In this document: one piece after another, positions 55,928 through 63,873 of the stretch
Layout: each line of letters begins with the position of its first letter
How positions within the stretch are numbered: the stretch's first letter is position 1
DNA from: Bog-756 sp963703145
GTDB taxonomy: Bacteria > Actinomycetota > Acidimicrobiia > Acidimicrobiales > RAAP-2
Direction: 5' to 3'
Assembly (NCBI GenBank): GCA_963703145.1
Contig: OY969793.1
Span: forward strand, 2,852,001-2,916,000
DNA: 64,000 bases
Program-made: the position numbers and the translations under genes
Notes under the pieces: model-generated
What the model saw: only the letters and a program-made list of their open reading frames with translations
Database searches by the model: none
What the model was told of the DNA's origin: nothing

Positions 55928-56683
55928 ATGATTGGAGGACTACATCCCGTGGACACCGAAGCACGCCCGGACTTCTCAAGACTCTCAACTCTGTTCATCA
56001 ATACGACGCTGACTCGGTCGCCGGAACCAAGCCACACGCAACGCTTAATCGACATAAGCGCCTCAATCATGGCAAAGCAGGGGGTGAGGGTTGACCAATT
56101 TCGATCCGTCGATCACGAGATTGCCACTGGCGTGTATTCGGACATGCGTGAACACGGATGGGAGAAGGACGAGTGGCCTGATCTTTTCGCTCGAGTGATG
56201 TCTGCAGACATCCTCGTCATCGGCGGTCCGATTTGGCTCGGCGACAACAGCAGCGAGACCAAGAAGGTGATCGAGCGGCTCTATGCCCATTCCGGTGAGC
56301 TCAACGACAAGGGGCAATGGCTCTACTACGGCAAGGTCGGCGGATGCCTGATTACGGGAAACGAGGATGGCATCAAACACTGCGCTTCGAATGTTCTCTA
56401 CAGCTTGCAGCACATCGGATACTCAATCCCACCCCAGGCCGACGCCGGATGGATCGGCGAGGCCGGTCCCGGTCCCAGCTACGGCGACAAGCTTGAGGAT
56501 GGCAGTCGGGTGGGAGTGGAAAACGAGTTCACAAACCGCAACACCACATTCATGACGTGGAATCTGCTCCACCTCGCTGGCATGCTCAAGACCGCTCGCG
56601 GATTTCCTGCATACGGGAATCAACGCAAAGAATGGGACGCTGGATCACGCTTCGACTTCCCAAATCCCGAATATCGGTCCTGA
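55928..56683 (+). CDS. Flavodoxin-like NAD(P)H-dependent oxidoreductase
   Basis: The 251-residue protein has a flavodoxin-like fold: an N-terminal strand LFINTTLTRSPEPSHTQRLI with a phosphate-binding loop region, then RVMSADILVIGGPIWLGDNS (second FMN loop), KKVIERLYAHSGELNDKGQW, and a C-terminal core with GGCLITGNEDGIKHCASNVL. This resembles the NADPH-dependent FMN reductase family. Start 55928 has no clear ribosome site; GTG at 55950 is also possible. Partner and substrate unknown. Confidence 0.85.
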   Translation: MIGGLHPVDTEARPDFSRLSTLFINTTLTRSPEPSHTQRLIDISASIMAKQGVRVDQFRSVDHEIATGVYSDMREHGWEKDEWPDLFARVMSADILVIGGPIWLGDNSSETKKVIERLYAHSGELNDKGQWLYYGKVGGCLITGNEDGIKHCASNVLYSLQHIGYSIPPQADAGWIGEAGPGPSYGDKLEDGSRVGVENEFTNRNTTFMTWNLLHLAGMLKTARGFPAYGNQRKEWDAGSRFDFPNPEYRS

Positions 56684-56966
56684 CCGCCAAGCACATGACG
56701 CCGCCGCCCTCAGCTGGCCTCGCTGAGTGATCCCCGGCAGGCAACCTGACTTCGGTCGTGTCGCCGAAGCGGTGCCACTTTGACGCCTTCCCACCGCTCG
56801 GACCCCTCCAGAGGAGCGATGGGCGGCAGCGTGCGAAACTGAGGGTCCCATACCGGTGACAGGTCCCGAACCTCTTCAGCCGGTCGGCCAGCGCTGGCAA
56901 TACCCTCGTACCCAAAGAGCGCCCTCATGGCCCTCGCTATCTGCACCACACAACTAGGAGGAACTG
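56684..56966. other. Intergenic region with one palindrome
   Basis: One family palindrome lies 25 bp past the flavodoxin-like gene; the rest holds no gene. An AGGAGGA ends it, before a truncated MBL-like reading frame. Confidence 0.5.
56708..56728. repeat. Dispersed palindrome, single copy
   Basis: CCTCAGC-TGGCCTC-GCTGAGT. Confidence 0.85.
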
Positions 56967-57086
56967 ATGGGTTCGACTAATAGTTGGAAGGTGGGAGATG
57001 TCTCGATCACTCGTGTCGCCGAATTCGAGAGCGGTGGGTGGCCTCATCCCGCCGCAGCGTACCTGGACGTCGAGGAGATTCGATGA
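56967..57086 (+). pseudogene. N-terminal stub of an MBL-fold hydrolase
   Basis: After AGGAGGA, an ATG opens 39 codons: GSTNSWKVGDVSITRVAEFE, then SGGWPHPAAAYLDVEEIR and a stop. The motif WKVGDVSITRV is the usual start of MBL-fold hydrolases, whose metal-binding body is missing here. Its stop overlaps the next ATG by four bases, so the stub may now serve as a leader that brings ribosomes to the PPOX gene. Confidence 0.55.
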
Positions 57087-57520
57087 CGACGCTGGAGGAA
57101 GCGGCGGCCCTCGCCATCCCTGACCGCGGACTGGTGGTGATCTCGACGTTGCGGTCCACTGGCGCGATCCAATCCTCCCTCGTCAATGCGGGAGTGCTGC
57201 CTCACCCCGTCACGGGCGAGACCGTCCTGGGACTGGTCACCGCCGGCCGGATCAAACTGGCCAACCTCCGCGCCCGTCCCCAGATCACGGCAACCTTCCG
57301 CAACGGCTGGCAGTGGGCGGCCGTCGAGGGACATGCGGAGCTCGCTGGGCCCGATGATCCCCAACCATGGCTTGATGCCGAAGGTCTACGGCTGCTCCGT
57401 CAATCGATCTTCAAAGCCGCCGGGGGTGACCACGACGACTGGGACGAGTATGACCGAGTCATGGCCGAAGAACGCAGGGCCGCCGTGCTCATCCGTCCGG
57501 ACCGGATCTACAGCAACTGA
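57083..57520 (+). CDS. F420-dependent PPOX-class oxidoreductase-like protein (TIGR03618 type)
   Basis: The 145-residue protein has the split-barrel fold: LAIPDRGLVVISTLRSTGAI, QSSLVNAGVLPHPVTGETVL, KLANLRARPQITATFRNGWQ and WAAVEGHAELAGPDDPQPWL, with a C-terminal YDRVMAEERRAAVLIRPDRI. It belongs to the actinobacterial F420-binding PPOX group. Its ATG overlaps the stop of the MBL-like stub (ATGA), so it is probably translated by coupling. The redox substrate is unknown. Confidence 0.88.
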   Translation: MTTLEEAAALAIPDRGLVVISTLRSTGAIQSSLVNAGVLPHPVTGETVLGLVTAGRIKLANLRARPQITATFRNGWQWAAVEGHAELAGPDDPQPWLDAEGLRLLRQSIFKAAGGDHDDWDEYDRVMAEERRAAVLIRPDRIYSN

Positions 57521-57713
57521 TGCCAGATCGATCTGACAAAGACAGGAACGTCGGGAGTCCATAGTGGTCGTGGCCATAGCGGTGTCCCTGGGTGCGAGCA
57601 TTGAAGCCATTGGGTTCAGCGAGCTTCGCTCACGGGACGTACCCCATCTCGCGGATCTGATCGGGTCGGGCCAAAGAGCGCCAGGGTGCGGCGATGGTGC
57701 TGGTTGTTCGGCT

Positions 57714-58442
57714 TCAGACAGCCACGCGTCCGCCGTCGGCGGGCAGGATAGCCCCGTAGATGAAACTCGCGTCATCGGAAGCGAGAAAGCTCACGGCGGC
57801 GGCAATCTCGTCCGGGGTCGCCCCGTGCCCGGCCGGCGTGCTCGACGCAATGACGTCGAACATCTCGCCCATGGCGGCGGCGGCAGGGGTGCGTGTCGGA
57901 CCGGGAGCGACCGTATTGACTCGGACACCCTGAGCGGCGTACTCAGCGGTCCACGACTTTGTGAGCGATTCGACGGCAGCCTTCGAGGCGCCGTAAGCGG
58001 CGAGGCCGTTCATGCCAATGGTCGCGGCCATGGTCGAGATGTTGATGATTGCGCCACCGCCCTTGGCAGCCATCCGCGGTGCGATGGCAGCCGTGAGAAA
58101 GAAGGTCGCTTTGACGTTCACGTCGAAGGCAAGGTCGAATGCTTCCTCGGTGGTCTGCTCCGTCGGTCCACCGGGAGCGACCCCAGCATTGTTGACGAGC
58201 ACGTCGACGTCTCGTGCGGCCTCGGCCAGGACCTTCACATCGTCGAAGTTTCCGAGATCAGCGGCAATGAATCGTGCCTTGCCACCAGCAGTCTCGATTG
58301 CTGCGATGACCTCCTTCGCTCGAGGCTCGTCACGGCCGGTGATGATCACCTCGGCCCCTTCTCCCGCGAGGCGCTGTGCGACCGAGCGCCCGATTCCTGA
58401 AGTACCTCCGGTGATGAGGGCGGTCTTCCCGTGAAGCGTCAT
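57714..58442 (-). CDS. SDR family oxidoreductase
   Basis: The 242-residue classical SDR begins MTLHGKTALITGGTSGIGRS (TGxxxGIG nucleotide motif). It has NNAGVAPGG, the catalytic Ser region IINISTMAATIGMNGL, the active-site YGASKAAVES (Tyr-x-x-x-Lys) and a C-terminal LASDDASFIYGAILPADGGR. It should reduce or oxidise a small alcohol or ketone with NAD(P)H. GGAG precedes the ATG at 58442; the frame extends to 58496. It lies divergent from a TetR gene, and two tandem operator-like sites separate them, so it is probably repressed by that regulator. Confidence 0.95.
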   Translation of the reverse strand: MTLHGKTALITGGTSGIGRSVAQRLAGEGAEVIITGRDEPRAKEVIAAIETAGGKARFIAADLGNFDDVKVLAEAARDVDVLVNNAGVAPGGPTEQTTEEAFDLAFDVNVKATFFLTAAIAPRMAAKGGGAIINISTMAATIGMNGLAAYGASKAAVESLTKSWTAEYAAQGVRVNTVAPGPTRTPAAAAMGEMFDVIASSTPAGHGATPDEIAAAVSFLASDDASFIYGAILPADGGRVAV

Positions 58443-58479
58443 GTCGGTGATCTCCGTTCGTATCGGGCAACTGGAATAA

Positions 58480-58524
58480 TGGAACGCACAATCCACTCTA
58501 ACAGAGAATGGACCGTACGATCCA
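58480..58524. promoter_or_regulatory. Two tandem operator candidates
   Basis: Site 1 (58480-58495) is TGGAACGCACAATCCA and site 2 (58509-58524) is TGGACCGTACGATCCA; 13 of 16 bases agree, and site 2 extends to an 18-bp dyad with one mismatched pair. Starts are 29 bp apart. They lie between the SDR start (58442, minus) and the TetR -10 (58534-58539, plus). Confidence 0.82.
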
Positions 58525-58546
58525 TTTTTTCGCTAGCCTGGGGCTC

Positions 58547-59185
58547 GTGAGCACCGCCGCCACACCTGTGTCTCGTCCCCTCACACGCAAAGGGCAAGAG
58601 ACGCGTCAACGAATCGTCGAGGCAGCCGCTGAGCTGATCTTCGAGAAGGGCGTCGCGCATACGACGATCGAGGACGTTCGCGCAGCAGCGGGTGTGAGCA
58701 GTTCGCAGCTCTATCACTATTTCGATGACAAGCCGGCGCTGGTCAGGGCGGTCATTGAGTACCAGGCTGACGCCATACTCGCCAACCAGGCTCAAGCTGA
58801 TCTGAGCACGTTGGCGGGCTTACGCGCCTGGCGCGATTCGCTCGTCGCCTACCAACGCTCAATTGGCAGTCACGGCGGCTGCCCGATCGGCTCCCTCGGC
58901 AGCGAACTCGCTGAGACCGAGCCGGAGGCCAGGATCCGGATCGCTGAAGGAATGAAGTGCTGGGAGATCGAAATCCGATTGGGCATTCGAGCGATGTACG
59001 AGAGCGGTCGTCTGGCCCAAGACACTGACCCTGATGCGATCGCACTCGCGTTGCTCGCCGCGCTACAGGGCGGCTTGCTCCTCACGCAGATCCAACGCGA
59101 TACCAAGCCGTTGGAAGTCGCCCTTGACGCCATGCTGGATCTGATTGCCAGACTCAGTGGAGATGACCAGCCAGGAGGCCCCTGA
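58547..59185 (+). CDS. TetR family regulator of the adjacent SDR gene
   Basis: The 212-residue protein starts at a GTG whose leaderless promoter (TAGCCT, seven bases upstream) is clear. An upstream ATG in frame (58508) lies inside the operator and would not be transcribed. The helix-turn-helix is TRQRIVEAAAELIFEKGVAH, TTIEDVRAAAGVSSSQLYHY (about residues 18-62). The C-terminal domain (ALAALLQGGL-type helix LLAALQGGLLLTQIQRDTKP) should bind an effector. The two tandem sites upstream suggest that it represses itself and the SDR gene. A related C-terminal fragment lies at 22964. Confidence 0.93.
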   Translation: MSTAATPVSRPLTRKGQETRQRIVEAAAELIFEKGVAHTTIEDVRAAAGVSSSQLYHYFDDKPALVRAVIEYQADAILANQAQADLSTLAGLRAWRDSLVAYQRSIGSHGGCPIGSLGSELAETEPEARIRIAEGMKCWEIEIRLGIRAMYESGRLAQDTDPDAIALALLAALQGGLLLTQIQRDTKPLEVALDAMLDLIARLSGDDQPGGP

Positions 59186-59250
59186 TCCAGCAACTACTCG
59201 ACCTCGGGCTCGTGGAGCTCGGCTCAAGGAGGACTCAACGACGGCTGGCG

Positions 59251-59322
59251 CACCCCAATCACGGGATATGGGCACTCGGCGAGAGGCCTTAGACACTAGG
59301 AACTCAGCTTCAATGGCTGAGG
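59251..59322. repeat. Palindrome with GGATATG leader
   Basis: Leader ACGGGATATGGGCACTCGG (59261-59279) and a degenerate arm region (to about 59292), then a copy, ACTCAGC-TTCAATG-GCTGAGG (59302-59322). It lies between convergent genes. Confidence 0.7.
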
Positions 59323-59414
59323 TCCGTCTAGTTCGTGAGGCACTTATCGGAGGCCGCTACAGGGGAGACCGGTAGGAATCCATTCGACAAACCTGGCCAA
59401 ATTCGGTGGTACGA

Positions 59415-60431
59415 CTAGAGCCAGTGGCGTCTCTTGAACACAAAGTAGAGAGTCGTCGAAGTAGCGACCATCAGTCCCAAGGCGGCGGGATAACCGTAAA
59501 ACCAGTTAAGTTCAGGCATGTGCTTGAAGTTCATGCCGTAGACCGTTCCGACAAGTGTGGGCGCAAACAAGATTGCCGCCCAAGATGAAATCTTCTTGAC
59601 CTCCTCATTCTGAGTCAGGCTTGCCTCTGTGAGACTCCGCATTTCTTCATTCTGCTGCTGACTGACAAGAGTGGTCTGTACCGTCAATGCGTTTTGGAGA
59701 AGGGTTCGAAAGGCATCGCCACGCTCAGCGATCCGAATGGCGTGGTCATTGACATCCCGCAGGCGTCGACGAAGCTCCAAGTCGACCCCATACTTGTCGG
59801 AGCCTTCTTCCAAAGCCGAAAGGATCTCGAGAATTGGATGAGTGGCGCGCTGGAATTCGATCACCTCGCGCGATAGCTCATAGATCCTTCGAGAGACCTT
59901 CGGATCGCCTTTGAATAACTGGTCCTCGATCTCGTCGATGTCGTTCTCAAGGCCCGCAACGACGGGACCGTACTCGTCCACTACCTGGTCAAGAATGGCA
60001 TACAGCACCGCCTCGGGACCCAGTCGCAACAGCTCAGGCGTCTCTTCGAGTCGCTTTCGGACCTGGCTTAGATCGGGAGTCTCCGCGTGGCGGATCGTCA
60101 CCACAAAATCGGTACCAGTAAAGACGTGGAGTTCTCCGAACTCCACGTCCTCTGTCTCGTCTACATATCGTGCCGGTCGCAAGACCGTGAACAGAGTGGT
60201 TCCATAGCGCTCAAGCTTTGGTCGTTGATGAGCGGCAATCGCATCTTCGACCGCCAGCTCGTGGAGGTTGAACTCCCGGGCCACGGATTGGATCTCTTCG
60301 AAGTCCGGCCTGTACAGGCCGATCCACGCCATACCGCCAGAATCCCTGACTGTCCGATAGGTGTCATCAAGGCTGTCGGGATCTGCACTCCGCTTTCCGT
60401 CGGCATAGACAGCGTTGTTGACAAGGACCAT
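59415..60431 (-). CDS. corA: CorA-type magnesium/cobalt channel
   Basis: The protein of 338 residues has a long cytoplasmic N-terminal domain (about 1-275). Two C-terminal membrane helices frame the signature GTVYGMNFKHMPEL (GMN at the first helix end) before a second helix (ALGLMVATSTTLYFVFKRRH). GGAG lies five bases before the ATG at 60431. CorA homopentamers take up Mg2+ (or Co2+/Ni2+) through the GMN selectivity loop. It stands alone, so its regulation is not visible here. Confidence 0.95.
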   Translation of the reverse strand: MVLVNNAVYADGKRSADPDSLDDTYRTVRDSGGMAWIGLYRPDFEEIQSVAREFNLHELAVEDAIAAHQRPKLERYGTTLFTVLRPARYVDETEDVEFGELHVFTGTDFVVTIRHAETPDLSQVRKRLEETPELLRLGPEAVLYAILDQVVDEYGPVVAGLENDIDEIEDQLFKGDPKVSRRIYELSREVIEFQRATHPILEILSALEEGSDKYGVDLELRRRLRDVNDHAIRIAERGDAFRTLLQNALTVQTTLVSQQQNEEMRSLTEASLTQNEEVKKISSWAAILFAPTLVGTVYGMNFKHMPELNWFYGYPAALGLMVATSTTLYFVFKRRHWL

Positions 60432-60568
60432 CAGTTCTCCACTCAGTCGATCACCACGCCCGAATCACCAAGCGTAGCGCTCCGGTTCCGGCGCTCTTCT
60501 ATCAATATTCCCGATCACTGTGTCTCTACCTGATGCCTCAACTACGCCCACCGGTGAGCCGAAGATGC

Positions 60569-60589
60569 CCTCAGCGTACAAAGCTGGGA
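60569..60589. repeat. Degenerate dispersed palindrome
   Basis: CCTCAGC-GTACAAA-GCTGGGA; right arm changed in two bases. It lies 140 bp upstream of CorA (minus), in a region with no other gene. Confidence 0.55.
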
Positions 60590-60683
60590 CACACCCGTTG
60601 GACGGTCGAATCAGACGCAGAGACAAGAGGTCCGCCGTGATCATCCAAGATCGGGAGGGCCAGGCTGGTCAGAACTGGAACCG

Positions 60684-60896
60684 CTAGGGCCCTTCCTCCG
60701 GCGTCAGCTTCTTGAGTTTCCTAATCCTGACCAGACCTCCACTCCGGCCGGTCTGTTGGTCGAGCTGAACAACCCAGACCTTCAGATGGAGGACGCGACC
60801 TCGCCGGATAATGCTTCCGGTGAGGTCCTTGACTGGAAACTCCAGGCAGCGGACCCGGTCGCCAATCGAAAACTCCTCGTCGGGGGCCTTCGCCAT
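60684..60896 (-). CDS. Small hypothetical protein
   Basis: The 70-residue protein (MAKAPDEEFSIGDRVRCLEF, then VLHLKVWVVQLDQQTGRSGG) is basic and looks like a small beta-barrel (SH3/KOW-like) domain. The ATG at 60896 has a weak ribosome site; a longer frame to 60968 is less protein-like. No family is recognised. Confidence 0.55.
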   Translation of the reverse strand: MAKAPDEEFSIGDRVRCLEFPVKDLTGSIIRRGRVLHLKVWVVQLDQQTGRSGGLVRIRKLKKLTPEEGP

Positions 60897-61111
60897 GGAC
60901 GACAACGGTACTGCTCGCCCGGACGAAGGGCACCATTGAGCTTCAGACATCACCGAAGTTGGTCTCACCTTTCTCGCCTCCGGCTGGTCCTAATGCAACT
61001 GAATGCCAGATGAGGCCAATTGAAGGCTCGTAGGTACATGAGTCCAGGCCAACCAGGCCGGGCGCAGAAAGGTGGAGAGCGAATGGGAAAGGCGATTGCA
61101 GCTCTCGTCGA

Positions 61112-61504
61112 TCAAGCCTCGTCCGTGCCTGAAGGTCCATCAACGAAGGTCGCCAGGGGCTGGCCGGCTTCAACGATGTAGGTAGAGAGCATCATGCCCG
61201 TATCAGGGCCAACATCCAGAGCGTTGTGAGCCAGACCGGGTGTCATCAGAAAGCCGTCGCCTTTGTGCAAGATGAGTGTGGGTTGACCCAGGATCATCAT
61301 CCTGACCGTGCCGGCGAGGATGTAGCCAACCTCTTCGCCGGGGTGCACATGCCATCCCGACTCGACTCCGCACGGGATCTCGGTGAGCACCTGCACTATC
61401 TCCCGACCGACGATGGACGAAGACTCGTGCTGTACCTCGGTACGTTTGAGCTTTCCCGCCAGAGCATCGGTGGGCTGTACTTTGGTCACCGGCGTGGACG
61501 ACAT
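61112..61504 (-). CDS. Cupin-domain protein
   Basis: This 130-residue single-domain cupin shows the first cupin motif GWHVHPGEEVGYILAGTVRM (His-x-His, Glu) and the second motif around GLAHNALDVG with another His. It probably binds a metal; many such proteins act on small molecules or bind regulators. GGAGGT precedes the ATG at 61504. It is the third gene of an operon with two alpha/beta hydrolases (spacers 34 and 47 bp). Confidence 0.88.
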   Translation of the reverse strand: MSSTPVTKVQPTDALAGKLKRTEVQHESSSIVGREIVQVLTEIPCGVESGWHVHPGEEVGYILAGTVRMMILGQPTLILHKGDGFLMTPGLAHNALDVGPDTGMMLSTYIVEAGQPLATFVDGPSGTDEA

Positions 61505-61538
61505 GGCTGGACCTCCGATTGATACGAGGTTCTGATCC

Positions 61539-62279
61539 TTAGCTGACCGCAGCGATAGCCGTGAAGATTACGTCGCTGACCGCCTGTGGCTGCGACATCA
61601 TGATCACGTGTGAGCCCTTGACCTCGGTGATCGCAGCCCCGGCCCGTTCCGCCATCGATCGGATGACGTCAGCTCCCGCTGCCGTGTCGCCGGTCGCGAC
61701 CACAGTCCAGGATGGAAGGTTCTTCCAAGCGGGTAAGCCGGAGGGTTCGGAGAAGGCCAACTCGGCAACGGGCCGCTGTGTGGCAGCCATCACGGCGGTT
61801 TGCTCAGGAGGCAGGTCGGCAGCAAATGCATCACGAAACTTGAAGGGGTCAATGGCAAATTCCGTTGCAGCCTCCTCCCCTTGTCCGATCGGATACTGAA
61901 GGGGTACCAACGCTGAGTTCAGGACACTGTCCTTTGAAGTGGCTTCGGCATCGATAAGGCGCTCACCTTCGTTGGGGGCGAAAGCGGCGACGTAGACGAG
62001 GCCAACTACGTTCTCTGCATTGGTTGCAGCATTGGTGATCACTGCTCCTCCATAGGAGTGTCCAACAGCTAGAACGGGACCGGGAATCTGTCGGAACACG
62101 CTAGCGATATAGGCCGAGTCAGTGGAGATGCCGCGGAGGGGATTCGCTGGGGCGATCACCTCCACGCCCCGTGCAGACAGCCGTTGGATCACACCATTCC
62201 AGCCTGAGGCGTCGGCAAATGCGCCGTGAACTAGGACTACCGTCAACGGAGGCAAAGAGGCTGGCGCCGTGGAGGACAT
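61539..62279 (-). CDS. Alpha/beta hydrolase
   Basis: The 246-residue hydrolase shows VVLVHGAFADASGWNGVIQR (oxyanion loop), the elbow VLAVGHSYGGAVI, an acid region with TVVATGDTAAGADVIR and a His in VKGSHVIMMSQPQA. The layout is that of the pyrethroid-hydrolase/methylesterase-like family. CAAGGAG precedes the ATG at 62279. It lies in an operon with a peroxidase-like hydrolase and a cupin protein. The ester substrate is unknown. Confidence 0.9.
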   Translation of the reverse strand: MSSTAPASLPPLTVVLVHGAFADASGWNGVIQRLSARGVEVIAPANPLRGISTDSAYIASVFRQIPGPVLAVGHSYGGAVITNAATNAENVVGLVYVAAFAPNEGERLIDAEATSKDSVLNSALVPLQYPIGQGEEAATEFAIDPFKFRDAFAADLPPEQTAVMAATQRPVAELAFSEPSGLPAWKNLPSWTVVATGDTAAGADVIRSMAERAGAAITEVKGSHVIMMSQPQAVSDVIFTAIAAVS

Positions 62280-62326
62280 GAGAACTCCTTGGATCGTGAA
62301 TCTCGGTTAGCGGGTTGGTCAGCTAC

Positions 62327-63148
62327 TCAGCTTCGCAAGAATGCGAGCAAGTCGTCGTTGAACTTGTCCTGGTGCGTGGCAGTAAGGCCGTGCGGTGCGC
62401 CCGGGTAGTACTTCTCCTGTGCTCCCGGGATCAGCTTGGCCGACTTCCTAGCTGCGTCATTCACCGGAACGATTTGGTCATCTTCGCCGTGCAAGACGAG
62501 AGTCGGGACATCGAACTTCTTCAAGTCCTCGGTGAAGTCGGTCTCCGAGAATGCCTTGATGCTCTCGTAAGCGTTCTTCAGGCCCGACTGCATGCTCCAC
62601 AGCCAAAACTGATCAAGCATCCCCTGGGAGACATTCGCACCGGGATGGTTGGCTCCGTAAAACGGCGTGGCCAGATCCTTATAGAACTGCGACGGATCAT
62701 TCATCAGGCCCGACCTCAGGTCATCGAAAACCTTGATCGGCAGACCTTCAGGGTTGGCCGTGCTCTGGACCATGACCGGCGGAACCGCGGAGACGAGCAT
62801 TGCCTTGGCGACTCTGCCCGTCCCGTGTCTGCCGATGTAGCGGGCTACTTCCCCGCCACCGGTCGAGTGGCCGACCAGGGTGACGTCTCTGAGGTCCAGC
62901 GCTTCGATGACTTCTCCAAGGTCGTCGGCATATCCGTTCATGTCGTTTCGGTTTGACGGCTGGCTCGACCGGCCGTGGCCACGGCGGTCATGGGCAACCA
63001 CTCGATAGCCATGATCAGCGAGAAATAGCATCTGGCCATTCCAGGCGTCTGCACTCAGTGGCCAGCCGTGGGAAAAGGTCACGACTGGACCATCGCCCCA
63101 GTCCTTGTAGTACAGCTCGGTGCCGTCCTTGGTTGTGATCGTGCTCAT
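62327..63148 (-). CDS. Alpha/beta hydrolase, non-heme chloroperoxidase type
   Basis: The 273-residue protein reads MSTITTKDGTELYYKDWGDG, then VVTFSHGWPLSADAWNGQML, the elbow LVGHSTGGGEVARYIGRHG, an acid in LVLHGEDDQIVPVNDA and a His in YPGAPHGLTATHQDKF. This matches cofactor-free haloperoxidases/esterases. GAGGAG precedes the ATG at 63148; the frame extends to 63289. It is the first gene of a three-gene operon with another hydrolase and a cupin. Confidence 0.92.
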   Translation of the reverse strand: MSTITTKDGTELYYKDWGDGPVVTFSHGWPLSADAWNGQMLFLADHGYRVVAHDRRGHGRSSQPSNRNDMNGYADDLGEVIEALDLRDVTLVGHSTGGGEVARYIGRHGTGRVAKAMLVSAVPPVMVQSTANPEGLPIKVFDDLRSGLMNDPSQFYKDLATPFYGANHPGANVSQGMLDQFWLWSMQSGLKNAYESIKAFSETDFTEDLKKFDVPTLVLHGEDDQIVPVNDAARKSAKLIPGAQEKYYPGAPHGLTATHQDKFNDDLLAFLRS

Positions 63149-63369
63149 TGCGCCAACTCCTCTCCTAGGAGGCCTAGCCAATTGCTCGGCCCTGAAATGA
63201 CCGCAAACGCGTTCACTGAGACTCGGGATCCTTCTCGCCGTTCGGCGTTTCCGATAGCGATTCCGTTCGGGGCTCGGGTGGCCGAGCACGCCAAACGCTG
63301 GTTCGGAAGCAACCGGCCCTACCTCTATGCCGCCAGGCGCAGCCCGCTCGCACGCCTAGGGGCGAGCCA

Positions 63370-63409
63370 GGTCTTGGGCCTGCGGCATCAGCCCAGACCC
63401 TCCTTTTTT
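63370..63409 (+). terminator. Intrinsic terminator on the plus strand
   Basis: The stem GGTCT-T-GGGC (63370-63379) pairs with GCCC-AGACC (63391-63399) through one bulge, and six T follow (63404-63409). It faces away from the hydrolase operon, and no gene precedes it on this strand, so it may end a small RNA or a transcript from the divergent promoter near 63150. Confidence 0.6.
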
Positions 63410-63812
63410 AGTCGGTGCCCACTCCGCTCTCCTGAGCGCCCGTTCCACAATTCTGAAATTGATACAAACACACCAACTGGCCAAATGCAACGGACATTTT
63501 TGGACCAGTCCCTCCTCGCTCCTCTCTCCACTGCGCCCCTTTCCACCTCGCCCCTTTCTTCTTTCTCCGACCGCTCCGTCTGTCCCCCGGAGCCGCTCTC
63601 CGTCTTCGGTGGGCGGCTCCGGCGCCCGTGTGGACGGCGTGCCTCGGCAGCGCCTCCAAAGGTCTCCTCACGTTCTCGAATGAGAGGTGGAGGTCCGAAC
63701 ACTCCGGGGGGGGTTGGTCTCCTGCTTCCGTGGTCGGCGATGAACTTCCAAAGCAAAGAGTGCAGTCTGTCCAGATGCTGGCGATGCGTTTGACTGGGGT
63801 TCCCGCCTCCGT

Positions 63813-63873
63813 CCTCACCTTTAACGGTTGAGTTTGATGCGCAGGGCGAGGTTCTCAGCCTCCGAAGCTGAGA
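63813..63873. repeat. Dispersed palindromes, one perfect and one degenerate
   Basis: A degenerate copy, CCTCACC-TTTAACG-GTTGAGT, starts at 63813. A perfect copy, TCTCAGC-CTCCGAA-GCTGAGA (63853-63873), has both outer bases changed together and shares its spacer with 48886 and 55793. Confidence 0.75.

Noticed and set aside
5742..63873. All palindromes as simple transcription terminators
   Set aside because: No T runs follow the stems, some copies lie between divergent genes (18849) or upstream of genes on both sides (55762), and up to four occur in a row.
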